From: Paenibacillus lautus NBRC 15380
GTDB taxonomy: Bacteria > Bacillota > Bacilli > Paenibacillales > Paenibacillaceae
Length of the DNA: 64,000 nt
Direction: 5' to 3'
NCBI RefSeq assembly: GCF_004000945.1
Contig: NZ_BIMF01000019.1
Coordinates: forward strand, 60,032-124,031
This document shows positions 53,508 through 63,674 of the stretch, in pieces. How positions within the stretch are numbered: the stretch's first letter is position 1; every line of letters begins with the position of its first letter. The notes below the pieces were generated by a model. That model worked only from the letters and a program-made list of their open reading frames with translations, ran no database searches and was not told the DNA's origin. Position numbers and translations under genes: made by a program.

Positions 53508-54398
53508 ATGCTTGTGGTCAGAAACGTTACACGCTTATCGCGATCGGCTGATGCGGTCATTATAGCGATACTCATTGTGTCATCCCTACTCTGCATTTTT
53601 CCGATTTGGTACACCGTCGCAGTATCCTTCAGTGATAAATCGGCAGTTGCCGGTGGAATGGTGACTTGGCTCCCTGTTGATTTCACCCTGTCATCCTATC
53701 GCAAAATATTGCAGGAGCAAGCGTTTTTCACCGCTTTTGGCGTATCGCTGGAAAGGGTCTTTCTCGGGGGGATCATCAATTTTGTGATCTGTGCGCTGAT
53801 GGCGTACCCGTTATCGCGCGATCCCCGTCAATTCCGCTTCCGGAATACGTATATGTGGTTTATCGTGTTTACGATGCTGTTCAGCAGCGGATTAATCCCT
53901 TGGTTTGTCACCATTAAATCGTATGGTTTGCTGGACACGATTTGGGCGCTGGTATTACCGACTGCGGTTCCCGTATTCAACGTTATCTTGCTCGTGAACT
54001 TTTTTCGCAGTATACCGAAAGATATGGATGAAGCCGGAATGATTGACGGAGCGGGACCCTGGTATATGCTTCTCAAAGTGTATCTGCCGCTGTCAGTTCC
54101 CGTTCTTGCCACGATAACACTGTTCAGTATTGTGAGCCACTGGAATTCCTTCTTCGACGGTCTCATATTGATGAACAAACAGGAGCATTACCCGCTCCAG
54201 ACCTATATTCAGCAATTGGTCGTGCAAATCAACACGGATAACATGACGACCGAAGAGCTGCGGCAGATGGCACAGCTGTCCAATAAGACGCTGAATGCGG
54301 CTAAGATTGTGATTTCGATGCTGCCGATCCTGATCGTATATCCTTTTTTACAAAGATTTTTTATACACGGCATTATGTTAGGTTCAGTTAAGGAATAA
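53508..54398 (+). CDS. Sugar ABC transporter permease (LplC/YtcP type)
   Basis: A 296-residue partner permease with six membrane segments (first about 15-37). Family signatures: 'FPIWYTVAVSFSDKSAVAGG', 'GLIPWFVTIKSYGLLDTIWALVLP', EAA loop 'DMDEAGMIDGAGPWYMLLKV' then 'YLPLSVPVLATI', and 'SHWNSFFDGLILM'. The start may be the ATG at 53508, which lies directly on the GGGGCGG site, or the GTG at 53514, which has better spacing. It is the second half of the importer encoded from 50896. Confidence 0.92.
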   Translation: MLVVRNVTRLSRSADAVIIAILIVSSLLCIFPIWYTVAVSFSDKSAVAGGMVTWLPVDFTLSSYRKILQEQAFFTAFGVSLERVFLGGIINFVICALMAYPLSRDPRQFRFRNTYMWFIVFTMLFSSGLIPWFVTIKSYGLLDTIWALVLPTAVPVFNVILLVNFFRSIPKDMDEAGMIDGAGPWYMLLKVYLPLSVPVLATITLFSIVSHWNSFFDGLILMNKQEHYPLQTYIQQLVVQINTDNMTTEELRQMAQLSNKTLNAAKIVISMLPILIVYPFLQRFFIHGIMLGSVKE

Positions 54399-54422
54399 TC
54401 CAAAGACAAGGAGACGATTGTT

Positions 54423-56810
54423 ATGAATTCGACTGCCGCGCAGGACTCCCTGATTCACACCGGTGGTTCCCACTGGAAAGCTGTAATGGACGCTAGCGGA
54501 GTATTGCAGAGCTTGCAACTGCTTACAGGTGAGAAGTGGGTCGAGGTTGATTTCAGGAAAGGTCCTTACGCTGGTTTTCGCTGGTATGTCGAGCAGGATG
54601 GAAGCAAGCAATTCGTGCATATGAGGCAGGATCAGCAGGATGCTGACGGTGCATCCTTTACAGGAGAGACCGGATCTTTAAGCGTAAAGCTACGATATCA
54701 CAGTGTAAACGGAAAGCTTGTGGTCACGGCTTCGGCTGCCAATACCGGCAAAATTCCGCTGCAGCCCCAAGCCCTGGGCCTGATTACCGGCATTGACACT
54801 TATATGGAAAAGTTTCCGGACTGGAATCATAAATTTTTCCCGACGCTGCTGAGATGTGAGCCAACGCATTTCTGGGGTTACGGCATGCGCCCGGACGGTT
54901 CGATCATCAGTCTTGCCTGCCCGCACCCCATAGCTTCCTGGAGTCTGAAATATAATGTTGGTTATTTGGAAGGCGAAATGGAATGGGGAGGACATAGGGT
55001 CGAGACATTCATGCTCGATTTGTTACATGCAGCTCCTTTGCCTAAACGTCATCCGCAGACGCTCTTTCAACTGCTGCCCGGGGAGGAAAAGCAGTGGACC
55101 ATACATATTGGGGCAATCGAACGGCTGGATGAACTTCTTCCGTCTTTGGCCCCCACATGCGAGGCTCCGATGATTGAGATGGACCGGACCACCATCGCAG
55201 CTGGTGAGACGGCGAAAATGAGGATCTATTCAACTGAACCGGTCACTGCCATGGTGGAAATGCCGGATGGGTTGCATACTGTGCTTGAACCGCAGTCCGT
55301 CCGTGATAATCAATACGAACTGGAACTCAACGGTGGAACAACTTATGGCCATATTAAAGTCAGCGTCCAGAACCGATTCGGCAGACGAAGTGAAGGGATC
55401 CTAAGCGTTCGTCCCAAGTGGTTATGGTTTATGGAAAAGGCGCGGGAAGCTGCTCTGCGCTACCCACCGAGAGCAACCTCACATTGTGAGAGCTGGTACG
55501 GCCTATATACGCTTTATTTGGCGGAGCAGTATTGCCAGGACGCTGATATGTTGGAGCAGACCGAACATATATTTGAAAACATTTATCCTTACATGTTCGA
55601 TACCGCATCACATGAGCCACTGCTCGTCAAGCATAGAATTCAAAATGTTAGCTCGATGGTAGGAGTACTGGTTGACCGCTACGAAGCAACGGGGAATGAA
55701 GTTGCATTGGAAAGGGCTTCTGCTTTGGCAGACTGGCTCATTGACCATGCCCAGGGTCCGGATGGATCCTACCGTGCAGGGAAGACACACTACACATCGG
55801 TCATATACCCGGCCAAAAGTATAATGGAGCTTATTCTAGCGGAGAAACCTCTCGCTGAGCAGGAACTAAAGTGGAAAACCCGGCTTGAGAAACATACGGC
55901 TTCGGTTCGGCTGGCTATGGATGAGCTCATTATGGCGGATGGAGATATCGATACGGAAGGTGAACTCACGTACGAGGACGGGATGATCTCTTGTAGTGCG
56001 CTACAACTAGGACTATTTGCTCTCATGCAGCAGGATGAACACCTCAGGGTACGATATCAGGAAGCGGCACTGAAGCTGCTGTCCGGTCACGATTGTCTGA
56101 CCAATTTGCTAATTCCCGATGGTCGCCAAAGAGGGGCTACAAGACGTTTTTGGGAATCGCAGTATGATGTGGCGATCCAGCCCAACATGCTCAATTCGCC
56201 TCACGGGTGGACGTCATGGAGAATATATGCCACATGGTATGCATACTTGCTGACCCATGAAGTGGCCTTTCTGCAACAGACGATGAACGCGGTCGGTAGT
56301 GCGGTACAAGCGGTCGATATGAAGACAGGCCAATTAAGATGGGCATTTGTGCCCGATCCGTACGTCCGAGCAAGGCAGATCAGCGAACCAATGCTTGTGG
56401 AACAAATGAATCAGGCACAGCAAGGACATCATCACACATTAAAATATCCATCGACGGAGTTTGTCATCGGAGAGCAGTACGTGGGAATGATATCGGATTG
56501 GCATACAAAGAACTTGCAGGATAACGATGTGCATGAACACTTCAAATGCCTTGCCGAAGTAGCTTTGGGAAAGGCATATGTGGCAAAAGATCATTCGGGA
56601 AGTCTAATCACATGGAACTGCAAAGCAGAAGAAGCAGACGGAATGATCCAGGTAAAGTTGACAGAACCCCAGGTAAAGCTGGTTCATTTGAATGTAGGAG
56701 CGGTTCTGGCGAACATTGATTTTGACAACCCGGAGACGGTTCAAGTTCAGGTTCAAGACCCTTGTTGGGTGACATCCCAGGGACAGGTGATCGATAATCT
56801 ATTTATTTGA
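54423..56810 (+). CDS. Putative six-hairpin glycosidase, family not recognised
   Basis: A 795-residue protein after ACAAGGAGACG, last gene of the two-component/ABC operon. The N-terminal about 330 residues look like beta-sandwich ('GKLVVTASAANTGKIPLQPQ'), and the middle (about 340-640) is helical with repeated aromatic and acidic loops: 'SHCESWYGLYTLYLAEQYC', 'PEGSYRAG'-like 'GPDGSYRAGKTHYTS', 'SQYDVAIQPNMLNSPHGWTSW' and 'RWAFVPDPY', as in (alpha/alpha)6 glycosidases and lyases. A small beta domain ends the protein. No signal peptide. It should process the sugar imported by the adjacent transporter; I cannot name the family or substrate. Confidence 0.6.
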   Translation: MNSTAAQDSLIHTGGSHWKAVMDASGVLQSLQLLTGEKWVEVDFRKGPYAGFRWYVEQDGSKQFVHMRQDQQDADGASFTGETGSLSVKLRYHSVNGKLVVTASAANTGKIPLQPQALGLITGIDTYMEKFPDWNHKFFPTLLRCEPTHFWGYGMRPDGSIISLACPHPIASWSLKYNVGYLEGEMEWGGHRVETFMLDLLHAAPLPKRHPQTLFQLLPGEEKQWTIHIGAIERLDELLPSLAPTCEAPMIEMDRTTIAAGETAKMRIYSTEPVTAMVEMPDGLHTVLEPQSVRDNQYELELNGGTTYGHIKVSVQNRFGRRSEGILSVRPKWLWFMEKAREAALRYPPRATSHCESWYGLYTLYLAEQYCQDADMLEQTEHIFENIYPYMFDTASHEPLLVKHRIQNVSSMVGVLVDRYEATGNEVALERASALADWLIDHAQGPDGSYRAGKTHYTSVIYPAKSIMELILAEKPLAEQELKWKTRLEKHTASVRLAMDELIMADGDIDTEGELTYEDGMISCSALQLGLFALMQQDEHLRVRYQEAALKLLSGHDCLTNLLIPDGRQRGATRRFWESQYDVAIQPNMLNSPHGWTSWRIYATWYAYLLTHEVAFLQQTMNAVGSAVQAVDMKTGQLRWAFVPDPYVRARQISEPMLVEQMNQAQQGHHHTLKYPSTEFVIGEQYVGMISDWHTKNLQDNDVHEHFKCLAEVALGKAYVAKDHSGSLITWNCKAEEADGMIQVKLTEPQVKLVHLNVGAVLANIDFDNPETVQVQVQDPCWVTSQGQVIDNLFI

Positions 56811-56819
56811 TTGCCAATA

Positions 56820-57260
56820 AGCATGCTCCACCTATTAGACCGCTGTGTGTGCTCACATCCAGCTCACTCTTGGTAATGTCCGTCTGTATGCTGGTAAAGT
56901 CGGACTGCTCATATCGGCCTTAAATTTGAACGGAGGCATATCTTGTCCTAAGGGATGACGTATGTTTCGCTTTTTCGGCCCAATCAGACGGCCTGGCCAG
57001 ATTAAGACAATTAGGATTGCTCTTGATCTGGTCCACGCATCTACATTGCCGTACAAGTCTTCCTTATAAGTTTCGTCTTTCCACTGAAAAACAGTCGAAT
57101 GCCCTCATCGCTGTAGAAGTAATTCATCCATCGGATCAAAAGAAGTGCCCGGCAGAGAAAATGAATTGACGATGGCGCAGAGTACGGTAAGACAGCTTGA
57201 CGGCGATAAGCAGTTTCGGCGTCCATCCTATACCGATATCTCCGATTTCGAAAACCCGTG
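56820..57260 (-). pseudogene. Decayed LipO-like solute-binding protein gene
   Basis: On the minus strand, fragments of the C-terminal part of a binding lipoprotein appear in successive frames: 'RWMNYFYSDEGIRLFFSG' (about 57,130-57,080), 'KDETYKEDLYGNVD', 'QIKSNPNCLNLARPSDWAEK' (about 57,020-56,960), and after a stop 'YEQSDFTSIQTDITKSELDV' near 56,865. The order and content match the family (W.DYFYSEEG..., ...NPNGLNLAQA..., ...TDI...), but frameshifts and stops interrupt it and the N-terminal two thirds are missing. Positions are approximate. It fills most of the 555-base gap between the glycosidase and the surface protein. Confidence 0.65.
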
Positions 57261-57365
57261 ACCTTTCATTTATAGGCCTTGGACAGGCGGTGGAAAGGTA
57301 ATGTTCTGATGTAATGCCTGAAAGCCAATATATTCAAAAATCAGCTTGTGGAGGGACAAGGACCA

Positions 57366-60300
57366 ATGAAGAAAAACCAAATAAAGCTTCGTGTAAAAGC
57401 AATAGTTACTAGCTTAGCTTTGGTTATGATGTTTACTCAGGCAATGCCAGTCATGGGTACTGCTTATATTGGGGAGGATGTTGAAGCAACTGTTCCGAAA
57501 TCCCCAGAGCTTCAGTCCATGCATCTGAATTTCGAAGCAGCAAATACTTCCGTCGTGGACAGTACTTATAACGAGGATAGCTCTTCCATCGAGAATAGTC
57601 CTAATAGAGCTTATGGAGTTTATTTTGAAAGGAACTATAATGATTTTGATGACAGTTCTAACCCCGATGAACTAACGGTAACGGATACACAGTCTATTGA
57701 GAATGGCAAGTTAAATACGATCGTTAAGGTTAACGAAGAACAAATATTCAAGCAAGCCCCAGAGTTTTTAAATGGATACTTAAGATTAAAACTTTCGTCC
57801 AGCAGTTTTAATAGGTTTGGAGTTGTAGTTCGTAAGAGTAATGAGTATGCAATTCATATAGTACATGATGTTAACGGTACTTGGAAAGCAAGCTTGCAAA
57901 AAAACAATGCCTGGGTCAAGGATATTCCATTTGTAAGTTATGGTGGATATGTACCTTTTGAAGGAGCGGATGCTAATTTCTTGATTCATTTGGATGGCAA
58001 CAGCATCAAGCTCACGATTAATGGACAGGAAATTGGAGATGGAATTACCGTACCTGATGAGTATGTAGTAGCAGGAAAGTTGGGAATCACGGGATGGGGA
58101 AGTAATAAGAATGTCAGTATCTCTAAATTAGGCAATTATGAAAGCCCTATTGAGCCTATTGAGCCTGTCGATCCTGCTGGAAGTTTTGAAAGAGATTACT
58201 CACTTGAAACAGATAATGATATTGTCAACGATCTAACTGTTTCGGAGATGCAAAAGATTCAGGCTGGTAAACTGCTAACCACCCTTAAAGTAGATCAGGA
58301 GCAGCTGTTTGCCGAAGCTCCGAAGATAAAGAATGGTTACTTTAAGATAAAGTTGTCTTCTTCTGATTATAATAGATTTGGATTAGTCATACGTAAAGAT
58401 GATACGTATGCCACTCATCTTGTCCATGACATCAACGGTACATGGAATGCAAGTTTGCGTAAAAATGGCCAATGGGTGCAAAATATTCCATTCGTATCGA
58501 ACGGTTATGTCCCTGCAGCGAAAGCAGATGCTGAGTACATGGTCTTTATGGATGAAACCAAGATCAAGCTATATGTAGATGGACATGCGATTGGCAGCGG
58601 AATTACCGTTCCTTCTGAATATGCCGTTTCAGGACAGCCAGGGATTACTGGCTGGGGTGGTACGAAGACAGTTGGCATCTCAAATGTTAAGTTTGTGGAA
58701 GGTTCCACCAACCTGACAGTAAAAATAGGGGATTGGGTAATTGAGGATGGTTCGGTACTGGAACTGAAACCAGAGTCGGAGCTTCAATTGACAGCTTCTA
58801 TCGAAGATGATGCGAATAAAGCAATTACTTGGGATATTCCAGCATCTGATGCATTCACGATTGAGCAGGCGGGTAATGACATCATCATGAAAGTAAAGGC
58901 TGATGCAGAAAACGGCAGTACACTGAAGCTAACAGCTAAGATGGTTGAAGATTTTAACATTCAATCCACTTTCATTTTCAAGGTGAATACTGATGTGATT
59001 GTTCAGGAAACGATTGTGTCTGACAAGATGCAGGTTACGGTCAACCAAAACTTCCCAAGCATCGCGAAGTATGTCTGGTTGGATGGAGACAAAACGCTAT
59101 TCGGGCAAGAAGATGTAATTAATGAAGTAATGCTCAATGGCAAATCGTATACGCCGAATGTTGAATTCACTAAAAAAGGTAATGATACAGCTTCGTATCG
59201 TTTGACCTTTGATGAGATCAAAGTCGCGATGGATATGGAAATCAAGGTTGTTGATAACATCGTCACATTCAAAATTACCAATATTGAAGACCCTGATAAA
59301 GCTGTCTTCAACATTCAGATACCGAATCACAACCTGTTATCCGTAAAGAGTACGCAGGCAGGAGCTACCTTTGCAGGCTCTAGAATGCATACAGCTAGAA
59401 CAGGAACAGGCGACACGATCGTCTCGGTTGAAGGTACACCATCCATTGATGCATCCGCTAAAAATTATATGTATGCCTTTGTCAATACACATGAGCTGTC
59501 TGGTGGTGTATGGACGAATGCAATCGTGGATCAAAGTGCGGATTCCGATAGAGATAATGATCGACTGAAGAAGCAGACAGTTACTAAATTTGGATATTAT
59601 CAAACTGGTATTTGGAGCACTGGCTGGACCTATCGAATCAAAGACTTTGATGAAACGGAAGATCTTCCAGAAGTTAAGATTGCTATATCTCCTGATGCGA
59701 ATGGAGATGGAATTGTAGATTGGCAAGATGGTGCAATCGTATATAGAGACATCATGAACAATCCTCTTGGTGTTGAATTAATCCCAGAGATGGTTGTTCA
59801 GCGTATGCCAACAAACTTTGCCAGTCAGACAGCACAGCCTTTCTTGAGAACGCTTGATGAAACGAAGCGAGTGTATTTGGCTACTGATGGACTGGAACAG
59901 CATGTCCTTGTGAAAGGTTATCAATCGGAAGGACACGATTCCGCTCATCCAGATTACGGAGGAAACATTGGTAAGCGTATGGGTGGAGCTCAAGACTTGA
60001 ACACCCTTGTGAATGTTGGTTCAAAATACAATGCAAATTTCTCTGTGCATATCAATGCTCAGGAATCGTATCCAGAAGCGAAGAACTTCTCCGAAGAGCT
60101 TGTATATCAAAATCAAGTGGGTTGGGATTGGTTGGAAGAATCCTACATTATCAATAAGCGATTGAATGGCACTAATGGCAATAGGCTAGAGCGATTGAAA
60201 CAATTGAAAGAAGAAGTCCCTGGGCTTACGATGATCTATCTTGATGTTTGGTATGACCATGGCTGGAACGGTCGAAAGATTGCACGAGAAATCAATTCAC

Positions 60301-63158
60301 TTGGATGGCCGTTTTCAACCGAATTTATGTATTCAACTGAATGGGATTCAATATGGAGCCATTGGGCAGTGGACCATCCTTATGGCGGTAATGATACCAA
60401 AGGTTACAATAGCCATATCGCAAGATTTTTGAGAAATCATCAGAAGGATATTTGGCTTGATCGCGACCCTCTTCTTGGTGGAACTGAGCTTGTAAGCTTT
60501 GAGGGTTGGAGTGAAGGCAAAAACTTTGACAACATGATTAAGATGACATTCGGCACGAATCTGCCGACGAAGTTCTTGCAACACTATCCAATTATGAAGT
60601 GGGAAGGCAATACGATTCAATTCCAAGATAAAGTTGAAGTGTCCACCGCAACAGGCGAACGAGTCATTAAGAAGGATGATGTAGTACTGTTAAAAGGCAA
60701 GTCCTATCTACTGCCTTGGACAATTCAGGATGAAGAGGAGAAGTTATATCATTGGAATGAAACTGGTGGGAGTACTACTTGGACATTGACTAACGACTGG
60801 GCGAATCTTGACAGTGTTAAGGTATACAAATTAACAGATAAGGGTCGTGAGCTTGTTAAAGTGGTTTCTGTTGTGGATGGTCAAGTAACCTTGAATGCGG
60901 ATGTTGAAACACCTTATGTCGTTTATAAAGGTGAAGCTAGCACTGTATCTGATGTCGACATGATCAACTTCGGCGAAGGAAGCTACCTTAAGGATCCTGG
61001 CTTTGATCGCGGCAAACTGGATGGCGTTTGGACTGTTGAAGGTAGCGATGTCACTGTAGAGCGTAACAGCTTTGGTCAGAATGAATTGGTTATTGATACG
61101 GTCGATGCAACAGCAACTGTGAGTCAGACCATTACTGGGCTTACTCCAGGAACATATTATGCAAGTGTTTATGTTCAAACGACTACATCTCCTTCCAACC
61201 AAGGACGTAAAGCATATATCGGTATTAAAGATATTGCTGGGATGGACGAAGTAAGTAATTATACAGATGGATCATATTGGAAAAATATCGCACCGACGGA
61301 TAGCAAGCATAATACGAATATGATGAAGATGCCTGTTTACTTTGAAGTGCCTGAAGGTCAAACAACAGCAACTCTTTATCTAAAAGTAGACAAGGGCGAA
61401 GGTCAAGTAGTGTTTGATGATGTGCGAGTTATTAAGGTTCAGAAGTCAGAGAATCCGACCGATGCCTATTTCGTTCAAGATTTCGAGCATGTTCCGGACG
61501 GATGGTATCCTTTCGTACGTGGTAATGCGGGTACTGGAGCTCAGACGCATTTATCTGAGTTGAATGCTCCATATACTCAAAAGGGCTGGAATGGCAAGCA
61601 GATTGATGATGTTATTAATGGTAACTGGTCATTCAAATCTCATAATGAGGCTCCCGGCATCCTGTATCAAACATTGCCTCAAACCCTGCGTTTTGAAGCG
61701 AATAAGCGCTATCGCTTGTCTTTCTATTATGAAAATGAGGTAGAAGGTGCATATAGCTTTGTGCTTGGAGACTTGTTAACAGAGGTAAAGACAGAGAATT
61801 TACCAGCAGTTACAGTGCCAACACGGGTCTCATTCGAGTTTGATGCTAGTTCCTCGGGACAGAACTGGATTGGAATAAGTAAAACATCAAGGGTAGCCGG
61901 AGATTTTGTACTCGATGATTTGATAGTAGAGGAAATAGATGAAGATGGAGTTGATACATCAGCGCTAGAAACAGCTATTAAGGAAGCACAAGGAAAAGTT
62001 GATGACGCAAAAGTCGGTGATCAGCCAGGGCAATATCCAGAAGCAGCAGTAAATGCATTGCACGCAGCCATAGCAGAAGCACAAGGAGTAGTAGAATCGG
62101 CAACATCTCAAAAGGAAGTGGCGGCAGCAATAGAAGCGCTTCAAGCATCGGTAAAAGCATTCGATAATGCGAAAATTACTGAGGTTGGACCACCAGTAGA
62201 CGAAACTGCACCTACATGGCCGGCAAATGCACAATTAATTGCTTCAAGTATTAATAATACTAGTCTAACTCTTTCATGGCCAGCAGCAATGGATAATACT
62301 GGTGTATCAAATTATAAGATTTACAAGAATGGTATTGAATATACTGTAATACTGGGAGACATAACTAGCTATACATTCAGTGGCCTTTCAGCTAACACAA
62401 GCTATAACTTTGAGGTTAAAGCAGGTAATGCAGCAGGAATTTGGAGTGCTAGTCTGAGTGTTAAGGTAAAGACTGATGCTAACTCTTCTGGCGGCGGATC
62501 GGCGCCAACACCAGATCCAACATCATCAACATCAGATCCAACACCATCAATACCATCAACACCAGATCCAACACCAACAGAATCGACAAAACCAATGGAA
62601 CCTGCTGAGCCTAAAACTCCTAAACTAGTTTTGTCTGATGTCGCTAATCATTGGGCTAAGGCTTCCATTGAAAAGTCTGTAGAGCTTGGCTTTGTAACAG
62701 GTTATGAAGACGGAACATTCAGACCAAATGCCAGTGCAACTCGTGCTGAGATTTCGACTATGTTAGCTAGAGCATTGAAATTGAAACAAGTCAATACAGA
62801 GTTTGGTTTTGCTGATAAAGACAAAACACCAGTATGGGCGCAGTCATTCATTCAGGCAATTGCTAAGGCGGGGTATATTACGGGTTATGAAGATGGTACA
62901 TTCCGTGCGAATAATGAGATTACAAGAAGTGAAATAGTTGCTATTATTGTACGGGTACTGAATCTTGAAATTGATCCTAATGCCTCATCATCGTTTAAGG
63001 ATGCATATCTTGTTCCAGCATGGGCGAAATCTTATGTAACTGCTGCTGAGAAAGCAGGCCTCGTTAATGGATATGGGGATGGCAACTTTAATCCGAATGT
63101 CTCTATAACCAGAGCTGAAGCAGTCACAATAATTCTAGCTATGTTGAGTAAAATGTAA
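57366..63158 (+). CDS. SLH-anchored endo-alpha-N-acetylgalactosaminidase (GH101-type), multidomain surface protein
   Basis: The GTG at 57348 lies in the GTGGAGGGAC ribosome site; the ATG at 57366 gives 1930 residues. Order: signal peptide (about 1-36); two similar jelly-roll domains (about 82-258 and 270-445, both with 'VHD(V/I)NGTW(K/N)ASL'); an Ig-like domain (about 450-540); the GH101 region (about 545-1130) with 'MIYLDVWYDHGWNGRK' and 'STEFMYSTEWDSIWSHW', which carry the expected Asp nucleophile and Glu acid/base, then 'WLDRDPLLGGTELVSFEGWS'; two carbohydrate-binding-like domains (to about 1528); FIVAR-like helices (1531-1603); fibronectin III (1611-1703); a P/S/T-rich linker; three SLH repeats (1755-1930) for wall binding. 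GH101 enzymes release the core disaccharide from mucin-type O-glycans. Composition is clearly AT-richer than the island. Confidence 0.9.
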   Translation: MKKNQIKLRVKAIVTSLALVMMFTQAMPVMGTAYIGEDVEATVPKSPELQSMHLNFEAANTSVVDSTYNEDSSSIENSPNRAYGVYFERNYNDFDDSSNPDELTVTDTQSIENGKLNTIVKVNEEQIFKQAPEFLNGYLRLKLSSSSFNRFGVVVRKSNEYAIHIVHDVNGTWKASLQKNNAWVKDIPFVSYGGYVPFEGADANFLIHLDGNSIKLTINGQEIGDGITVPDEYVVAGKLGITGWGSNKNVSISKLGNYESPIEPIEPVDPAGSFERDYSLETDNDIVNDLTVSEMQKIQAGKLLTTLKVDQEQLFAEAPKIKNGYFKIKLSSSDYNRFGLVIRKDDTYATHLVHDINGTWNASLRKNGQWVQNIPFVSNGYVPAAKADAEYMVFMDETKIKLYVDGHAIGSGITVPSEYAVSGQPGITGWGGTKTVGISNVKFVEGSTNLTVKIGDWVIEDGSVLELKPESELQLTASIEDDANKAITWDIPASDAFTIEQAGNDIIMKVKADAENGSTLKLTAKMVEDFNIQSTFIFKVNTDVIVQETIVSDKMQVTVNQNFPSIAKYVWLDGDKTLFGQEDVINEVMLNGKSYTPNVEFTKKGNDTASYRLTFDEIKVAMDMEIKVVDNIVTFKITNIEDPDKAVFNIQIPNHNLLSVKSTQAGATFAGSRMHTARTGTGDTIVSVEGTPSIDASAKNYMYAFVNTHELSGGVWTNAIVDQSADSDRDNDRLKKQTVTKFGYYQTGIWSTGWTYRIKDFDETEDLPEVKIAISPDANGDGIVDWQDGAIVYRDIMNNPLGVELIPEMVVQRMPTNFASQTAQPFLRTLDETKRVYLATDGLEQHVLVKGYQSEGHDSAHPDYGGNIGKRMGGAQDLNTLVNVGSKYNANFSVHINAQESYPEAKNFSEELVYQNQVGWDWLEESYIINKRLNGTNGNRLERLKQLKEEVPGLTMIYLDVWYDHGWNGRKIAREINSLGWPFSTEFMYSTEWDSIWSHWAVDHPYGGNDTKGYNSHIARFLRNHQKDIWLDRDPLLGGTELVSFEGWSEGKNFDNMIKMTFGTNLPTKFLQHYPIMKWEGNTIQFQDKVEVSTATGERVIKKDDVVLLKGKSYLLPWTIQDEEEKLYHWNETGGSTTWTLTNDWANLDSVKVYKLTDKGRELVKVVSVVDGQVTLNADVETPYVVYKGEASTVSDVDMINFGEGSYLKDPGFDRGKLDGVWTVEGSDVTVERNSFGQNELVIDTVDATATVSQTITGLTPGTYYASVYVQTTTSPSNQGRKAYIGIKDIAGMDEVSNYTDGSYWKNIAPTDSKHNTNMMKMPVYFEVPEGQTTATLYLKVDKGEGQVVFDDVRVIKVQKSENPTDAYFVQDFEHVPDGWYPFVRGNAGTGAQTHLSELNAPYTQKGWNGKQIDDVINGNWSFKSHNEAPGILYQTLPQTLRFEANKRYRLSFYYENEVEGAYSFVLGDLLTEVKTENLPAVTVPTRVSFEFDASSSGQNWIGISKTSRVAGDFVLDDLIVEEIDEDGVDTSALETAIKEAQGKVDDAKVGDQPGQYPEAAVNALHAAIAEAQGVVESATSQKEVAAAIEALQASVKAFDNAKITEVGPPVDETAPTWPANAQLIASSINNTSLTLSWPAAMDNTGVSNYKIYKNGIEYTVILGDITSYTFSGLSANTSYNFEVKAGNAAGIWSASLSVKVKTDANSSGGGSAPTPDPTSSTSDPTPSIPSTPDPTPTESTKPMEPAEPKTPKLVLSDVANHWAKASIEKSVELGFVTGYEDGTFRPNASATRAEISTMLARALKLKQVNTEFGFADKDKTPVWAQSFIQAIAKAGYITGYEDGTFRANNEITRSEIVAIIVRVLNLEIDPNASSSFKDAYLVPAWAKSYVTAAEKAGLVNGYGDGNFNPNVSITRAEAVTIILAMLSKM

Positions 63159-63329
63159 TTCATTTAGATTATAAATTTATTACTGATCTAACCTGTGGAA
63201 TTGTGATAACATAGTACATTTCATAGGATAGATTTACTCCAATTTTTCATCAAACCTCAGGGATTCTAGGAACTTCTTTAGAAAAGCTTTAGAAAAAAAT
63301 GTCGAGGGACAAGAACATTGTCCCATTGA

Positions 63330-63359
63330 AAGTCGCTATTTTAGCGGCTTTTTTGTTTT
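63330..63359 (+). terminator. Rho-independent terminator of the surface-protein gene
   Basis: Arms AAGTCGCTA (63330-63338) and TAGCGGCTT (63342-63350), loop TTT, followed by TTTTGTTTT. A second small hairpin GGGACAA/TTGTCCC lies just upstream at 63306-63324. Confidence 0.82.
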
Positions 63360-63385
63360 ATCGGTACAAGGTATTAATTTGTTGT

Positions 63386-63646
63386 GTGTCTGAAGTTACT
63401 GATCCTAGAGTAATTACCTATGGAGGAGTTTGCGAAACGCAAATACAATTTCATGTTGATTCATTCTTCTCAATGAGTGATCAACAAAAGAAAGAAGTAA
63501 CATTTGATTTATTAAGAAAAGGGCTTGATAAGGTCATTCCCGAAAAAGGATGGGATTCAGATTCTTTCGAGCAAGCGTTCTCAAAAGTGATTGAAGCCAG
63601 ATATGAAAAACGAGTGGTTTTGGAGAAAACTAATTTCAAGTCCTGA
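63386..63646 (+). CDS. Small hypothetical protein
   Basis: An 86-residue frame from a GTG at 63386; the frame is open back to an ATG at 63299, but that part covers the terminator hairpin, so it is unlikely to be coding. The protein has a predicted-soluble mixed character: 'VTDPRVITYGGVCETQIQFHVDSFFSMSDQQKKEV' is beta-like and the rest helical and charged. The ribosome site is weak and an ATG at 63473 is another possible start. The N-terminus may be missing. No family recognised; small paired genes after surface proteins can be lineage-specific or immunity-like, but nothing here proves it. Confidence 0.4.
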   Translation: MSEVTDPRVITYGGVCETQIQFHVDSFFSMSDQQKKEVTFDLLRKGLDKVIPEKGWDSDSFEQAFSKVIEARYEKRVVLEKTNFKS

Positions 63647-63674
63647 CTGAAGATTAAAAGTAGGTTTATATATT

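Noticed and set aside
63299..63385. N-terminal extension of the small hypothetical gene from the ATG at 63299
   Set aside because: The segment contains the hairpin and T-run of a terminator and has no ribosome site.
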